Shown: one piece after another, positions 8,515 to 18,077 of the stretch
Layout of the letters: the number at the start of each line of letters is the position of its first letter
Numbering within the stretch: position 1 is the stretch's first letter
DNA from: Microcosmobacter mediterraneus
Lineage (GTDB): Bacteria; Bacteroidota; Bacteroidia; Flavobacteriales; Flavobacteriaceae
NCBI RefSeq assembly: GCF_031846265.1
Contig: NZ_JAVRIA010000001.1
Location: forward strand, 620,001 to 684,000
DNA: 64,000 nt
Direction: 5' to 3'
Notes under the pieces: generated by a model
What the model was told of the DNA's origin: nothing
Database searches by the model: none
What the model saw: the letters and a program-made list of their open reading frames with translations, nothing else
Position numbers and translations under genes: made by a program

Positions 8515-9939
8515 TTATTGTAATGATTTAACTAGGATTTCACCAAAGGTGTCGTCAAATAAATTGGCGTTAGAATGCACAATACGTTTGTTTTTATCAA
8601 GAACTAATACCTTATCAACTGAGCTAATAGCTAAAGTCTTTAGAGCATCTTCTGGTAATTTAAATCTAAACTCATTAGAGCTAGGGAAATCAGATTCATT
8701 GAGTGTATTCCTTATATAAGTATCATAGCTATTGTTAACATTGATAGCAATAAAATTTACTTCTGGAAATTCTTTTTTTAAGCCTTTAACTATACTGTGA
8801 CTATTTCTATAATGATGTTTAAAGTTAGAAGACCAAAAATATATTACTGTAGGCTTTTCTATAATATCAACCAAGTCTAAAGTTTTATTATTGTAATCTA
8901 CCAATTGCACGTTAGGTATTGGATTACCAGGTTTTAGACGTTTAAGAGACTCAAAAAGTTCATTTAAAGTTTCCTTATCTTTTTGGTTGGTACTCTTTTC
9001 GTTAAATATTCTAAGTAGGTCTTCAGAAACTAAAAAATCATTACTATCAGATATATAATCTTTTACAGAATATTTAAGCATGTTATTTTTTAGATATACA
9101 TCAGAAACTAAACTGTCTATCAATTCTAGCTTTGCAGCATTGTATGGCTTAGAATATCTATTAAATTCCTTATGAGAATACTCCTCTCCATAATAATTGT
9201 ATAAGGCAATATTATTAAAATGCCAACTTAAAAATCTGTTGTAAGTATAGGTGTCAGTTAGTTTTGAATTACTATAATTTATTTCTGATCTGTATTCGTA
9301 AAAATTTTCTGGTAAATCTTTAACGTGTACTAATTTATTGTAACCATAATATCCAAATGGATAAATTTCTTTGCTAGAGTAGTAGTTATAATTAATCCTA
9401 GCTTTGGCAATTTCTTTAAATAAATCTGTACAGACTTTCTTTTTAAGAAAATCATCTAAGATACTTAGCTTTTTATTTCGCTTGTAAAGCATTAAAGAAT
9501 CAAACTTTTCAGGTACTAACTTCCAATAGTTTACAAGTTTTTGATTATCTTTTTCATTAGATAAAAATAGTTCCAAGTAAAAGTTATTTTTTTTGGCACC
9601 TTCTCCAGAATAAACTAAGGATTCATCAAAATCAAACGTATTTAAACGCAGCATTAAACTATCATTAGGCTCTAAAACTACCATTTGGTATTCTGGTCCA
9701 TGCATATATCTGTATACACCAGGATTTAGATTATCTATTTTAAATAAAAAACGATTGTTCTCGTCTAAGGGAATAGTATCTGTAGATTGTTTTTTTGGAC
9801 TAATTAAAGTTACGTAGGATCTATTAGGATTTATTATTTCACCTCCAAAGTAAGCGTAATCATTATCATCAGAGCTGTCTTTTAGACAACTAGTTAAAGA
9901 CAATGTAATTGAAATACAACATAACAAAATGCGATTCAT
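8515..9939 (-). CDS. Thioredoxin-fold lipoprotein lacking the CXXC motif (TlpA-like)
   Basis: A 474-aa lipoprotein with lipobox LTSC at about residues 15-18. The N-terminal beta-rich part (about 25-120) resembles the DUF4369-type domain of Bacteroidota thiol-disulfide proteins, followed by a helical middle. The C-terminal thioredoxin fold starts near 335 (GNPIPNVQLVDYNNKTLDL). Where TlpA proteins have W-C-x-x-C, this one reads FWSSNFKHHYRN (from about residue 368), so both redox cysteines are missing. It should therefore not be a classical disulfide reductase; a binding or scaffold role is possible. Confidence 0.75.
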   Translation of the reverse strand: MNRILLCCISITLSLTSCLKDSSDDNDYAYFGGEIINPNRSYVTLISPKKQSTDTIPLDENNRFLFKIDNLNPGVYRYMHGPEYQMVVLEPNDSLMLRLNTFDFDESLVYSGEGAKKNNFYLELFLSNEKDNQKLVNYWKLVPEKFDSLMLYKRNKKLSILDDFLKKKVCTDLFKEIAKARINYNYYSSKEIYPFGYYGYNKLVHVKDLPENFYEYRSEINYSNSKLTDTYTYNRFLSWHFNNIALYNYYGEEYSHKEFNRYSKPYNAAKLELIDSLVSDVYLKNNMLKYSVKDYISDSNDFLVSEDLLRIFNEKSTNQKDKETLNELFESLKRLKPGNPIPNVQLVDYNNKTLDLVDIIEKPTVIYFWSSNFKHHYRNSHSIVKGLKKEFPEVNFIAINVNNSYDTYIRNTLNESDFPSSNEFRFKLPEDALKTLAISSVDKVLVLDKNKRIVHSNANLFDDTFGEILVKSLQ

Positions 9940-10058
9940 ACAACAATAATTCTAATCCTATTAAGAAACAAAAATAGAGTTTGTTAGCGGCTTCTGTTGT
10001 TAAGGCGTTGTTAAATGTTGAAACTACAAAAACACTAGGCTCAATGCATTGTTTTTTT

Positions 10059-10066
10059 TAACTTTG
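10059..10066 (+). promoter_or_regulatory. Promoter -7 element of ABC-F gene
   Basis: TAACTTTG matches TAnnTTTG and lies 22 bases before the ATG. No well-spaced TTTG was found upstream, so only the -7 half is supported. Confidence 0.5.
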
Positions 10067-10088
10067 CGGCTTAATTAAAACAAAAAAA

Positions 10089-11714
10089 ATGTTATCAGTT
10101 TCAAATCTTTCAGTTCAGTTTGGAAAACGTGTGCTTTTTGATGAAGTTAATACTAGCTTTAACCAAGGTAATTGCTACGGAATTATTGGTGCAAATGGTG
10201 CAGGGAAATCTACATTTTTAAAGATTCTATCAGGAAAAATGGATGCCACTTCTGGACATGTACATTTAGAACCTGGTAAGCGTATGTCTGTTCTTGAGCA
10301 AAATCACAACCTTTATGATGAGCATACAGTTTTAGAAACTGTAATCATAGGTAATAAGCCTTTGTTTGATATTAAAACCAAGATTGATGCTTTATATGCA
10401 GATTATACGGATGAGAATGCTGAAAAAATTGGCGAACTCCAAGTAGAGTTTGAAGAAATGAATGGCTGGAATGCCGATAGTGATGCTGCTGCAATGCTTT
10501 CTAATCTAGGAATAAAAGAAGAATTGCATTACACCTTAATGAGTGATTTAGATGGAAAGCAAAAAGTAAGAGTGTTATTAGCACAAGCGCTGTTTGGTAA
10601 TCCTGATGTTTTAATTATGGATGAGCCTACAAATGATCTAGATTATGAAACGATATCATGGCTCGAAAACTTTTTAGCTAATTATGATAATTGTGTTATT
10701 GTTGTTTCTCATGATAGACACTTTTTAGATGCCGTTTGTACACATATATCTGATATTGATTTTGGAAAAATAAACCACTTTAGTGGTAACTATACGTTTT
10801 GGTATGAGTCCTCTCAATTAGCTGCAAAGCAACGTGCTCAGCAGAATAAGAAGGCTGAAGATAAAAAGAAAGAATTAGAGGAATTTATTCGTCGCTTTTC
10901 TGCTAATGTTGCCAAATCAAAACAAGCTACGAGTAGAAAAAAAATGATTGATAAGCTAAATGTTGCTGATATTAAACCATCAAGTAGACGCTATCCTGCC
11001 ATTATTTTTGAGCGTGATAGAGAAGCAGGAGATCAAATTTTAAATATTGAAGGCTTATCTGCATCTTTAGATGGTGACGTTTTATTTAATAATGTAAATA
11101 TAAACTTAGCTAAAGGCGATAAAGTCGTTATCTATTCTAAAGACTCTAGGGCTACTACAGCATTTTATCAGATTATTAATGGTAAAGAATCTGCAGATTC
11201 TGGAGATTATGCTTGGGGAGTTACCACGACACAATCGTATTTACCCTTAGATAATAGCGAGTATTTTAATAATAAATTAACGCTTGTAGACTGGCTACGT
11301 CAATGGGCAACTACAGAAGAGGAGCGCGAAGAAGTTTACATTAGAGGTTTCCTTGGGAAAATGATCTTTAGCGGAGAAGAAGCACTAAAAACATCTGATG
11401 TATTATCTGGTGGTGAAAAAGTAAGGTGCATGCTCAGTAGAATGATGATGATAAGAGCAAATGTTTTAATGCTAGATGAACCAACTAATCACTTAGATTT
11501 AGAAAGTATTACCGCATTTAATAATTCACTCAAAAATTTTAAAGGAACCATTCTACTTACAACACACGATCATGAATTTGCACAAACTGTAGGTAATAGA
11601 ATTATAGAGCTAACTCCAAATGGTGTTATAGATCGTTATATGACCTTTGATGAGTATATGAGAGATTCCAAGATAAAGGAACAGCGAGAGAAAATGTATG
11701 CAGTTACAGCCTAG
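10089..11714 (+). CDS. ABC-F family ATP-binding protein (YbiT-like)
   Basis: A 541-aa protein with two ABC domains and no membrane domain. The first has Walker A GANGAGKS (34-41) and Walker B LIMDEPTNDLD, with the linker rich in Lys/Arg (about 255-300) as in ribosome-acting ABC-F proteins. The second has the signature LSGGEKVR and Walker B LMLDEPTNHLD, but its Walker A is degenerate (GDKVVIYSKDSRATTAF instead of GxxGxGKS). The first signature is also atypical (DLDGKQKVR). This asymmetric pattern is like the YbiT branch. Family role: translation factor acting at the ribosomal E site. Confidence 0.9.
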   Translation: MLSVSNLSVQFGKRVLFDEVNTSFNQGNCYGIIGANGAGKSTFLKILSGKMDATSGHVHLEPGKRMSVLEQNHNLYDEHTVLETVIIGNKPLFDIKTKIDALYADYTDENAEKIGELQVEFEEMNGWNADSDAAAMLSNLGIKEELHYTLMSDLDGKQKVRVLLAQALFGNPDVLIMDEPTNDLDYETISWLENFLANYDNCVIVVSHDRHFLDAVCTHISDIDFGKINHFSGNYTFWYESSQLAAKQRAQQNKKAEDKKKELEEFIRRFSANVAKSKQATSRKKMIDKLNVADIKPSSRRYPAIIFERDREAGDQILNIEGLSASLDGDVLFNNVNINLAKGDKVVIYSKDSRATTAFYQIINGKESADSGDYAWGVTTTQSYLPLDNSEYFNNKLTLVDWLRQWATTEEEREEVYIRGFLGKMIFSGEEALKTSDVLSGGEKVRCMLSRMMMIRANVLMLDEPTNHLDLESITAFNNSLKNFKGTILLTTHDHEFAQTVGNRIIELTPNGVIDRYMTFDEYMRDSKIKEQREKMYAVTA

Positions 11715-11953
11715 TTGTTTGTTTCCATTTCACCTTTAATGGCTTCTACGATTGATCTAGATTTCTCAAGTTCATCTTGATGAATGAATAGATCTTGAAG
11801 ACCCTGACTAAATGTGCCAAATCCTGCTAAACGTGCAGACTCAGAATCATCTTTTATTATTGGAGAAATGCCTTGTTTTTCGAGCTCCTCACGAATTCGT
11901 TGTGCAATAATAAAATTACCTGAATAAATTTTAATATAACCTTGACTTTCCAT
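11711..11953 (-). CDS. DUF2007 family putative signal-transducing protein
   Basis: An 80-aa protein matching the small DUF2007 type: a ferredoxin-like betaalphabeta opening (YIKIYSGNFIIAQRIREELEKQGISPIIKDD), then ELEKSRSIVEAI. Members bind or sense an unknown ligand; PII-like roles have been suggested but not established. Its stop overlaps the ABC-F stop region by four bases tail to tail. The gene stands alone on this strand. Confidence 0.75.
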   Translation of the reverse strand: MESQGYIKIYSGNFIIAQRIREELEKQGISPIIKDDSESARLAGFGTFSQGLQDLFIHQDELEKSRSIVEAIKGEMETNN

Positions 11954-12119
11954 ACTATATAGGTCTTTTTATCTTTCTAAAAGTTACAAAAATTCATAGA
12001 ATTTTGCTAGCCTATATCTAGTTTTGTTTAAACAATCATTAATATTCTAAGTACAAAGCTATTAAAGCTTAAACAATTGTAAGATTAATGTTAAATTTTG
12101 ATGTAAATTATCAATTATT

Positions 12120-12160
12120 GTTTAATAAATTATTATTTTTATTAAACAAAATAGATTTTG
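12120..12160 (+). promoter_or_regulatory. Operator-like 28-bp palindrome plus -7-like element
   Basis: GTTTAAT-N14-ATTAAAC spans 12120-12147, the same length and layout as the operators at 27978-28005 and 36489-36516, with one base changed in each half-site. TAGATTTTG at 12152-12160 resembles TAnnTTTG but has one extra T. The region is very AT-rich, so chance is possible. Confidence 0.35.
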
Positions 12161-12165
12161 ATTGA

Positions 12166-12266
12166 TTCTATATTGTAATATTGATTGGATTATTTCATTA
12201 ATTTGATTGATTTAAGTTAGGTTGTATAAGAGTCTTTTCCAATTTAGAAAAGACTCTTATTTTTTT
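12166..12266 (+). ncRNA. Candidate small RNA ending in a strong terminator
   Basis: About 100 bases lie between the promoter-like element at 12152-12160 and a perfect terminator at 12226-12266, with no open frame of useful length. The plus strand has no gene from 11715 to this point, since the neighbours at 11711-11953 and 12257-12628 are both on the minus strand. The terminator's T-tract faces plus. The 5' end is a guess; conservation and expression are unknown. Confidence 0.35.
12226..12266 (+). terminator. Orphan plus-strand intrinsic terminator
   Basis: A perfect 14-bp hairpin, ATAAGAGTCTTTTC (12226-12239) with GAAAAGACTCTTAT (12247-12260), followed by six T residues. In the other direction no T-run follows, so it should act mainly on plus-strand transcripts, although the stop codon of the minus-strand gene 12257-12628 lies in its right arm. 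Confidence 0.8.
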
Positions 12267-12628
12267 GTAGTTATTGATTTTGCCCAAACGACAGCATCTT
12301 CTATTGTATCAAAAATCTTAAACGTTTTATTAAAGAAAAGCTTTTCAATTTCAGCATTGCTTTTCTTTTTAAAATCTCCTGAAATTACTGCAAATCCTAT
12401 TAGGTTTTTTATTTTAGAAGTCTCAGCGTAAATTGCAGGATCTACAGAGTAAGAGTTAACGCGATGTGTTAGATAAACAAAGGGTTTGTTTTTATAGTAA
12501 GTATCAGCAATATTTAAAAGAATCTTATTATGATCTGGTGTAACATGTATGCCATCGTTCATTTCTACGATTAAGTACGTATCATGAATGTGCATGGTAC
12601 AGAAATCATATTTTAAGACATCAGTCAT
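12257..12628 (-). CDS. STAS-like/SpoIIAA-fold small cytosolic protein
   Basis: A 123-aa soluble protein. The pattern of alternating strands and helices (HDTYLIVEMNDGIHVTPDHNKIL, KPFVYLTHRVNSYSVDP, GFAVISGD, FFNKTFKIFDTIEDAVVWAKS) matches small SpoIIAA/STAS-like proteins common in flavobacteria. No catalytic residue can be named and the function is unknown. It is a single gene between two hairpins. Confidence 0.6.
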   Translation of the reverse strand: MTDVLKYDFCTMHIHDTYLIVEMNDGIHVTPDHNKILLNIADTYYKNKPFVYLTHRVNSYSVDPAIYAETSKIKNLIGFAVISGDFKKKSNAEIEKLFFNKTFKIFDTIEDAVVWAKSITTKK

Positions 12629-12661
12629 AGTTTAAAAATACGATATTCTAATTTTCAAAGC

Positions 12662-12700
12662 AAAAAAAAGCTCTGTTTATCGATAAATAGAGCTCTTTTT
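12662..12700 (-). terminator. Bidirectional terminator after clpC
   Basis: AGCTCTGTTTAT (12669-12680) pairs with ATAAATAGAGCT (12683-12694), with one G-T pair. An eight-A run on the left gives a T-run for minus-strand transcripts, directly downstream of the clpC stop. Confidence 0.8.
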
Positions 12701-12714
12701 TAAATCAAAATGCA

Positions 12715-15267
12715 TTAGCCTTCTGTTGGCTTTTCTGACTTTTCAATTTTAATATTTAACTCCTCTGTTTTAGAGTCGTAATCCATTGAAATTTTATCAC
12801 CTTCAGAAATTTGAGAATTAATGATTTCTTCAGCTAAGGCATCTTCAATATATTTTTGAATTGCTCTTTTTAATGGTCTAGCACCATATTGCTTATCAAA
12901 GCCTTTATCTGCAATATAATCTTTAGCTTTTTTAGATAACTTTAATGTATAACCTAAATCTTTAATGCGCTTAATTAATTTTACTAATTCAATATCTATA
13001 ATCTTATTGATATCTTCTTTTTCTAGCGCATTAAAAACTACAACGTCATCAATTCTATTAAGAAACTCTGGTGCAAATGCTTTTTTAAGTGCATTTTCAA
13101 TAACACTCTTTGCATTGTCAGCAGCTTGTGCTTCTTTGGCAGAGGTACCAAATCCTACACCTTGACCAAAATCTTTAAGTTTTCTCGCTCCTATATTAGA
13201 CGTCATTATAATAATGCTATTTCTAAAATCTATTTTACGACCAAGACTATCAGTTAAATAGCCATCGTCTAGTACTTGTAATAGCATATTAAAAACATCT
13301 GGATGCGCTTTCTCAATTTCATCAAGTAAAATAACTGCATAAGGTTTACGTCTTACCTTTTCAGTTAGCTGTCCACCTTCTTCATAACCAACATATCCTG
13401 GAGGTGCACCAATTAATCTAGAGATGGCAAACTTCTCCATGTACTCACTCATATCAATTCTTACAAGAGCGTCATCACTATCAAATAACTCTTTGGCTAG
13501 AACTTTAGCTAACTGCGTTTTACCAACTCCTGTTTGGCCCAAAAATATAAAGGATCCAATGGGCTTATTAGGATCTTTAAGTCCTGCTCTATTACGTTGT
13601 ATAGCTTTTACTACTTTAGCAACAGCTTCATCTTGCCCAATAACCTTTCCTTTAATAAGATCAGGTAATTTTGCTAATTTATTACTTTCGGTCTGTGCCA
13701 CTTTATTAACAGGAATACCTGTCATCATAGATACAACATCAGCTACATTATCTTCAGTAACAACTTCACGATGTTGTTTAGATTCTTCTTCCCATTTCTC
13801 TTGTGCAATAGCTAATTCTTTTTCTAAACGTTTTTCGTCATCTCTGAGTTTGGCAGCCTCTTCATATTTCTGCTTTTTTACTACAGTGTTCTTAGTTTCT
13901 TTAACGTCTTCTAATTTTTTTTCTAATTCAAGAATTTGTTTTGGAACGTCTAGGTTAGTAATGTGAACTCTAGAACCTGCCTCATCTAAAGCATCAATAG
14001 CCTTGTCTGGCAAAAAGCGTTCTGTCATATACCTATTTGTTAATTTTACACAAGCCTCAATAGCTTCTTGTGTGTAATCTACATTATGATGTTCTTCGTA
14101 CTTACCTTTTATATTGTTAAGGATTTGAATAGTTTCTTCAACAGTTGTTGGTTCTATGAGTACTTTTTGGAAACGACGTTCTAATGCACCATCTTTTTCT
14201 ATATATTGTCTGTATTCATCAAGAGTAGTAGCACCAATACATTGAATTTCACCTCTGGCTAAAGCAGGCTTAAACATATTTGAAGCATCTAAGCTTCCTG
14301 TAGCTCCACCAGCGCCAACAATGGTATGTATTTCGTCAATAAATAAAATGATGTCATCATTTTTTTCGAGTTCGTTCATAACAGCTTTCATCCGCTCTTC
14401 AAACTGACCTCTATATTTTGTACCTGCAACCAAACTAGCCAAGTCTAATGTAACAACACGCTTATTGAATAAAATTCTAGACACTTTACGTTTCACAATA
14501 CGCAACGCTAAGCCCTCTGCAATGGCAGATTTACCAACACCTGGCTCTCCAATTAATAATGGATTGTTCTTTTTACGTCTACTTAAAATTTGAGACACAC
14601 GTTGTATTTCTTTTTCCCTACCTACAACAGGATCTAATTTTCCTTCTTCTGCAAATTGTGTAAGATCTCTCCCAAAGTTATCAAGAACAGGAGTTTTGGA
14701 TTTTTTATTACCTTTTCCTTTGGTTTGTCCAAATGGGTTTTGTTTAGCATCATCTTGTTCTTCGTTTATGTCATCATCTGAAAAAGATTCTGCTTGAGGT
14801 GTTTCTAAGTAGTCGTCTTCACTTGTTATCATAGATTTGAATTCTTCTTTTACATTATCATAATCTACACTCAACTTATTTAAAAGCTTGGTTGTAGGGT
14901 CGTTTTCGTTTCTTAAAATGCACAATAATAAATGTGCGGTATTTATAGAGGTACTTTGAAAAAGCTTAGCCTCTAAAAACGTAGTTTTTAAAGCACGTTC
15001 GGCTTGCCTAGTAAGATGTAAGTTTTTTTTCTCGTTAGAAATGGTTGTTATACTTGGATTGGCAGGACTTAATATTTCTACTTTTCGTCTTAAATGATTT
15101 AAGTCTATCTCTAGAGCGCTCAAAATATCAATAGCTTTGCCATTACCATCTCTAAGCAAACCTAGCATTAAGTGTTCAGTACCAATAAAATCATGGCCTA
15201 AACGTAGTGCTTCCTCTTTACTGTAAGCAATTACATCTTTTACTCTTGGTGAAAAATTATCGTCCAT
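12715..15267 (-). CDS. clpC: ATP-dependent Clp protease ATP-binding subunit ClpC
   Basis: An 850-aa AAA+ unfoldase. The Clp N-domain double repeat covers about 1-145. The first AAA module has Walker A GEPGVGKS (240-247), a UVR-type coiled segment lies near 440-480 (AAKLRDDEKRLEKEL), and the second AAA module has GQTGVGKT (577-584). These mark it as ClpC/ClpA type rather than ClpB. It feeds substrates to ClpP. The acidic, low-complexity linker at 150-190 is typical of Bacteroidota. It is divergent from gyrA and ends in a terminator. Confidence 0.95.
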   Translation of the reverse strand: MDDNFSPRVKDVIAYSKEEALRLGHDFIGTEHLMLGLLRDGNGKAIDILSALEIDLNHLRRKVEILSPANPSITTISNEKKNLHLTRQAERALKTTFLEAKLFQSTSINTAHLLLCILRNENDPTTKLLNKLSVDYDNVKEEFKSMITSEDDYLETPQAESFSDDDINEEQDDAKQNPFGQTKGKGNKKSKTPVLDNFGRDLTQFAEEGKLDPVVGREKEIQRVSQILSRRKKNNPLLIGEPGVGKSAIAEGLALRIVKRKVSRILFNKRVVTLDLASLVAGTKYRGQFEERMKAVMNELEKNDDIILFIDEIHTIVGAGGATGSLDASNMFKPALARGEIQCIGATTLDEYRQYIEKDGALERRFQKVLIEPTTVEETIQILNNIKGKYEEHHNVDYTQEAIEACVKLTNRYMTERFLPDKAIDALDEAGSRVHITNLDVPKQILELEKKLEDVKETKNTVVKKQKYEEAAKLRDDEKRLEKELAIAQEKWEEESKQHREVVTEDNVADVVSMMTGIPVNKVAQTESNKLAKLPDLIKGKVIGQDEAVAKVVKAIQRNRAGLKDPNKPIGSFIFLGQTGVGKTQLAKVLAKELFDSDDALVRIDMSEYMEKFAISRLIGAPPGYVGYEEGGQLTEKVRRKPYAVILLDEIEKAHPDVFNMLLQVLDDGYLTDSLGRKIDFRNSIIIMTSNIGARKLKDFGQGVGFGTSAKEAQAADNAKSVIENALKKAFAPEFLNRIDDVVVFNALEKEDINKIIDIELVKLIKRIKDLGYTLKLSKKAKDYIADKGFDKQYGARPLKRAIQKYIEDALAEEIINSQISEGDKISMDYDSKTEELNIKIEKSEKPTEG

Positions 15268-15528
15268 ATATCACGCCTTTCTGCATTAAAAATAACTAAT
15301 TTCATTTATACAAAGGCAAAAACTATACCCTAAATAAATGCATGTAGCTAAGAGAGTGAAAAATCTTTAAAACTTCAAAGGGTTTAACAACTGACTTATT
15401 AACGAATTTGACCCTATATTTTGTTAATAAATTATGCTTGAAATTACCTGAATTACTCCTATAAAACCTCTTATTTCGTTATATTAGCACGTTTGAAAAA
15501 AATCATAAAAATTAATCAATAATAGAAT

Positions 15529-18057
15529 ATGGCAGAAGGAGAAAAACTAATTCCAATTAACATTGAAGATGAGATGAAATCGGCTTACATTGATTATTCG
15601 ATGTCAGTCATTGTGTCACGAGCATTACCAGATGTTAGAGATGGTTTAAAACCAGTACACAGACGTGTACTTTATGGTATGCATGAGCTAGGTGTTAGAG
15701 CAAACTCTGCGCACAAAAAGTCTGCAAGAATAGTTGGTGAAGTTTTAGGTAAGTATCATCCACATGGCGATACGTCAGTTTACGACACTATGGTGCGTAT
15801 GGCACAAGAGTGGAGTTTACGTTATATGCTAGTAGATGGACAAGGAAATTTTGGATCTATAGATGGTGACAGTCCTGCTGCAATGCGTTACACAGAAGCT
15901 CGTATGCGCAAGATATCTGAGGATATGTTAGCAGATATTGATAAAGAAACAGTAGATCATAAACTCAATTTTGATGATACACTTCAGGAGCCAACTGTTC
16001 TTCCTACCAGGATTCCAGGACTATTAATTAATGGTGCTTCTGGTATTGCTGTTGGTATGGCAACAAATATGCCACCACATAATTTATCCGAAGTTGTAGA
16101 TGGTACTATTGCTTATATCGAAAATAATGATATCCAAGTCGATGAGTTAATGCAACATGTAAAAGCACCAGATTTTCCAACAGGTGGAACTATTTACGGT
16201 TATGATGGTGTAAAAGAAGCTTTCGAAACAGGACGTGGTAGAATTGTACTTCGTGGTAAAGCTGAGATAGAAGAGGTTAATGGACGTGAGTGTATTATAG
16301 TTACTGAAATACCATACCAAGTTAACAAGGCTGATATGATTAAGAAAACAGCTGATTTAGTTAATGATAAAAAACTAGATGGCATTTCATTAATTAGAGA
16401 TGAATCCGATAGAAACGGAATGCGTATAGTTTATGTTTTAAAGCGAGACGCAATACCAAATATTATTCTTAATAAACTATATAAGTATACAGCGTTACAA
16501 TCATCGTTTAGTGTAAATAATATTGCCTTAGTAAAAGGACGACCACAGTTATTAAATTTAAGAGAGCTAATACTTCATTTTGTAGAGCATAGACACGAAG
16601 TTGTTGTAAGACGAACAAAGTATGAACTAAGAAAAGCCGAAGAGCGTGCTCATATATTAGAAGGTTTAATTATAGCTTCAGATAATATTGACGAAGTTAT
16701 TGCATTGATTAGAGCTTCAGCTAATGCTGAAGAAGCTAGAGCTAAATTAATTGAACGTTTTAAGCTATCAGAGATTCAAGCTAAGGCTATTGTAGAAATG
16801 CGATTACGCCAGCTTACAGGATTAGAACAAGATAAATTAAGAGCTGAGTATGATGCGTTAATGAATACTATCGAGGATCTAAAAGATATTTTAGATAAGA
16901 AAGATAGACGTATGGACATTATCAAACAAGAACTTGTAGAAGTTAAAGATAAATATGGCGATGAGCGTCGTTCAGTTATAGAATATGCTGGTGGTGATTT
17001 AAGTATTGAAGATATGATACCAAATGAGAAAGTAGTCATTACTATTTCTCATGCTGGTTATATTAAAAGAACATCACTCACTGAGTATAAAACACAAAAT
17101 AGAGGAGGAGTAGGTCAAAAGGCATCTACAACTCGTAATGAAGATTTTTTAGAACATTTATTCGTTGGTACAAATCATCAGTACATGCTGTTCTTTACAC
17201 AAAAAGGTAAATGTTTCTGGATGCGTGTTTATGAAATTCCTGAAGGTAGTAAGACTTCAAAAGGAAGAGCTATTCAAAACCTTATAAATATTGAACAAGA
17301 TGATAAGGTTATGGCATTTATTTGTACTCAAGATTTAAAAGATGAAGAGTATATTAATAGTCATTACGTTATTATGGCAACTAAAAATGGTCAGGTTAAG
17401 AAAACCTCTCTAGAACAATATTCTCGACCAAGAACCAATGGTATTAATGCCATAACTATTAGAGATAATGATGAATTGTTAGAAGCTAAATTAACAACAG
17501 GTGAAAGCCAAGTGATGTTAGCTTTAAAATCTGGTAAAGCCATTCGTTTTGAAGAAGCAAAGACAAGACCAATGGGTCGTAATGCTTCGGGTGTGAGAGG
17601 TATAACCTTAGCTAATGATAAGGACGAAGTTATTGGTATGATTGCTGTAAATGATATGGAAAGTAATATCTTAGTAGTCTCTGAGAAAGGCTATGGTAAA
17701 CGAAGTAGTTTAGAAGATTACAGAATTACCAATAGAGGTGGAAAAGGTGTAAAAACTATTTCTGTTACCGAAAAAACAGGTAACTTAGTAGCTATCAAGA
17801 ATGTAACTGACGATGATGATTTAATGATCATTAACAGATCTGGTATTGCTATACGTATGGAAGTTGCTGATTTAAGAGTTATGGGACGAGCTACACAAGG
17901 TGTTAAATTAATAAATCTTAAAGGCAATGATTCTATTGCAGCAGTTGCTAAGGTTATGAAAGACGATGATGATGATACTGATGAAGTATCTGAAAATGAA
18001 CTAGATACAGATAATGGCACAACAATTGATAAAACTGAAGACGAAGACAATAATTAA
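15529..18057 (+). CDS. gyrA: DNA gyrase subunit A
   Basis: An 842-aa type IIA topoisomerase subunit that introduces negative supercoils together with GyrB. The catalytic tyrosine is Tyr121 in AAMRYTEARM. The winged-helix region has KYHPHGDTSVYD; the residue aligned with E. coli Ser83 is Thr82, and Asp86 aligns with Asp87. The C-terminal domain carries repeated beta-pinwheel blades; a GyrA-box-like motif reads QNRGGVG and another NRGGKG. An Asp/Glu-rich tail (DDDDDTDEVSENELDTD) ends the protein. A TPR gene follows 20 bases later, probably co-transcribed. Confidence 0.97.
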   Translation: MAEGEKLIPINIEDEMKSAYIDYSMSVIVSRALPDVRDGLKPVHRRVLYGMHELGVRANSAHKKSARIVGEVLGKYHPHGDTSVYDTMVRMAQEWSLRYMLVDGQGNFGSIDGDSPAAMRYTEARMRKISEDMLADIDKETVDHKLNFDDTLQEPTVLPTRIPGLLINGASGIAVGMATNMPPHNLSEVVDGTIAYIENNDIQVDELMQHVKAPDFPTGGTIYGYDGVKEAFETGRGRIVLRGKAEIEEVNGRECIIVTEIPYQVNKADMIKKTADLVNDKKLDGISLIRDESDRNGMRIVYVLKRDAIPNIILNKLYKYTALQSSFSVNNIALVKGRPQLLNLRELILHFVEHRHEVVVRRTKYELRKAEERAHILEGLIIASDNIDEVIALIRASANAEEARAKLIERFKLSEIQAKAIVEMRLRQLTGLEQDKLRAEYDALMNTIEDLKDILDKKDRRMDIIKQELVEVKDKYGDERRSVIEYAGGDLSIEDMIPNEKVVITISHAGYIKRTSLTEYKTQNRGGVGQKASTTRNEDFLEHLFVGTNHQYMLFFTQKGKCFWMRVYEIPEGSKTSKGRAIQNLINIEQDDKVMAFICTQDLKDEEYINSHYVIMATKNGQVKKTSLEQYSRPRTNGINAITIRDNDELLEAKLTTGESQVMLALKSGKAIRFEEAKTRPMGRNASGVRGITLANDKDEVIGMIAVNDMESNILVVSEKGYGKRSSLEDYRITNRGGKGVKTISVTEKTGNLVAIKNVTDDDDLMIINRSGIAIRMEVADLRVMGRATQGVKLINLKGNDSIAAVAKVMKDDDDDTDEVSENELDTDNGTTIDKTEDEDNN

Positions 18058-18077
18058 TTACAACAAAAATTATCACA

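Noticed and set aside
12019..12026. TAGTTTTG as promoter of the candidate small RNA
   Set aside because: Matches TAnnTTTG, but the nearest TTTG is only 12 bases upstream and the position gives a longer, less structured RNA; kept only as an alternative.
13424..13966. 180-aa plus-strand frame inside clpC
   Set aside because: Ser/Leu-rich shadow of a conserved AAA+ gene.
15385..15410. GTTTAAC half-site upstream of gyrA
   Set aside because: No GTTAAAC at the 14-base spacing, so not an operator copy.
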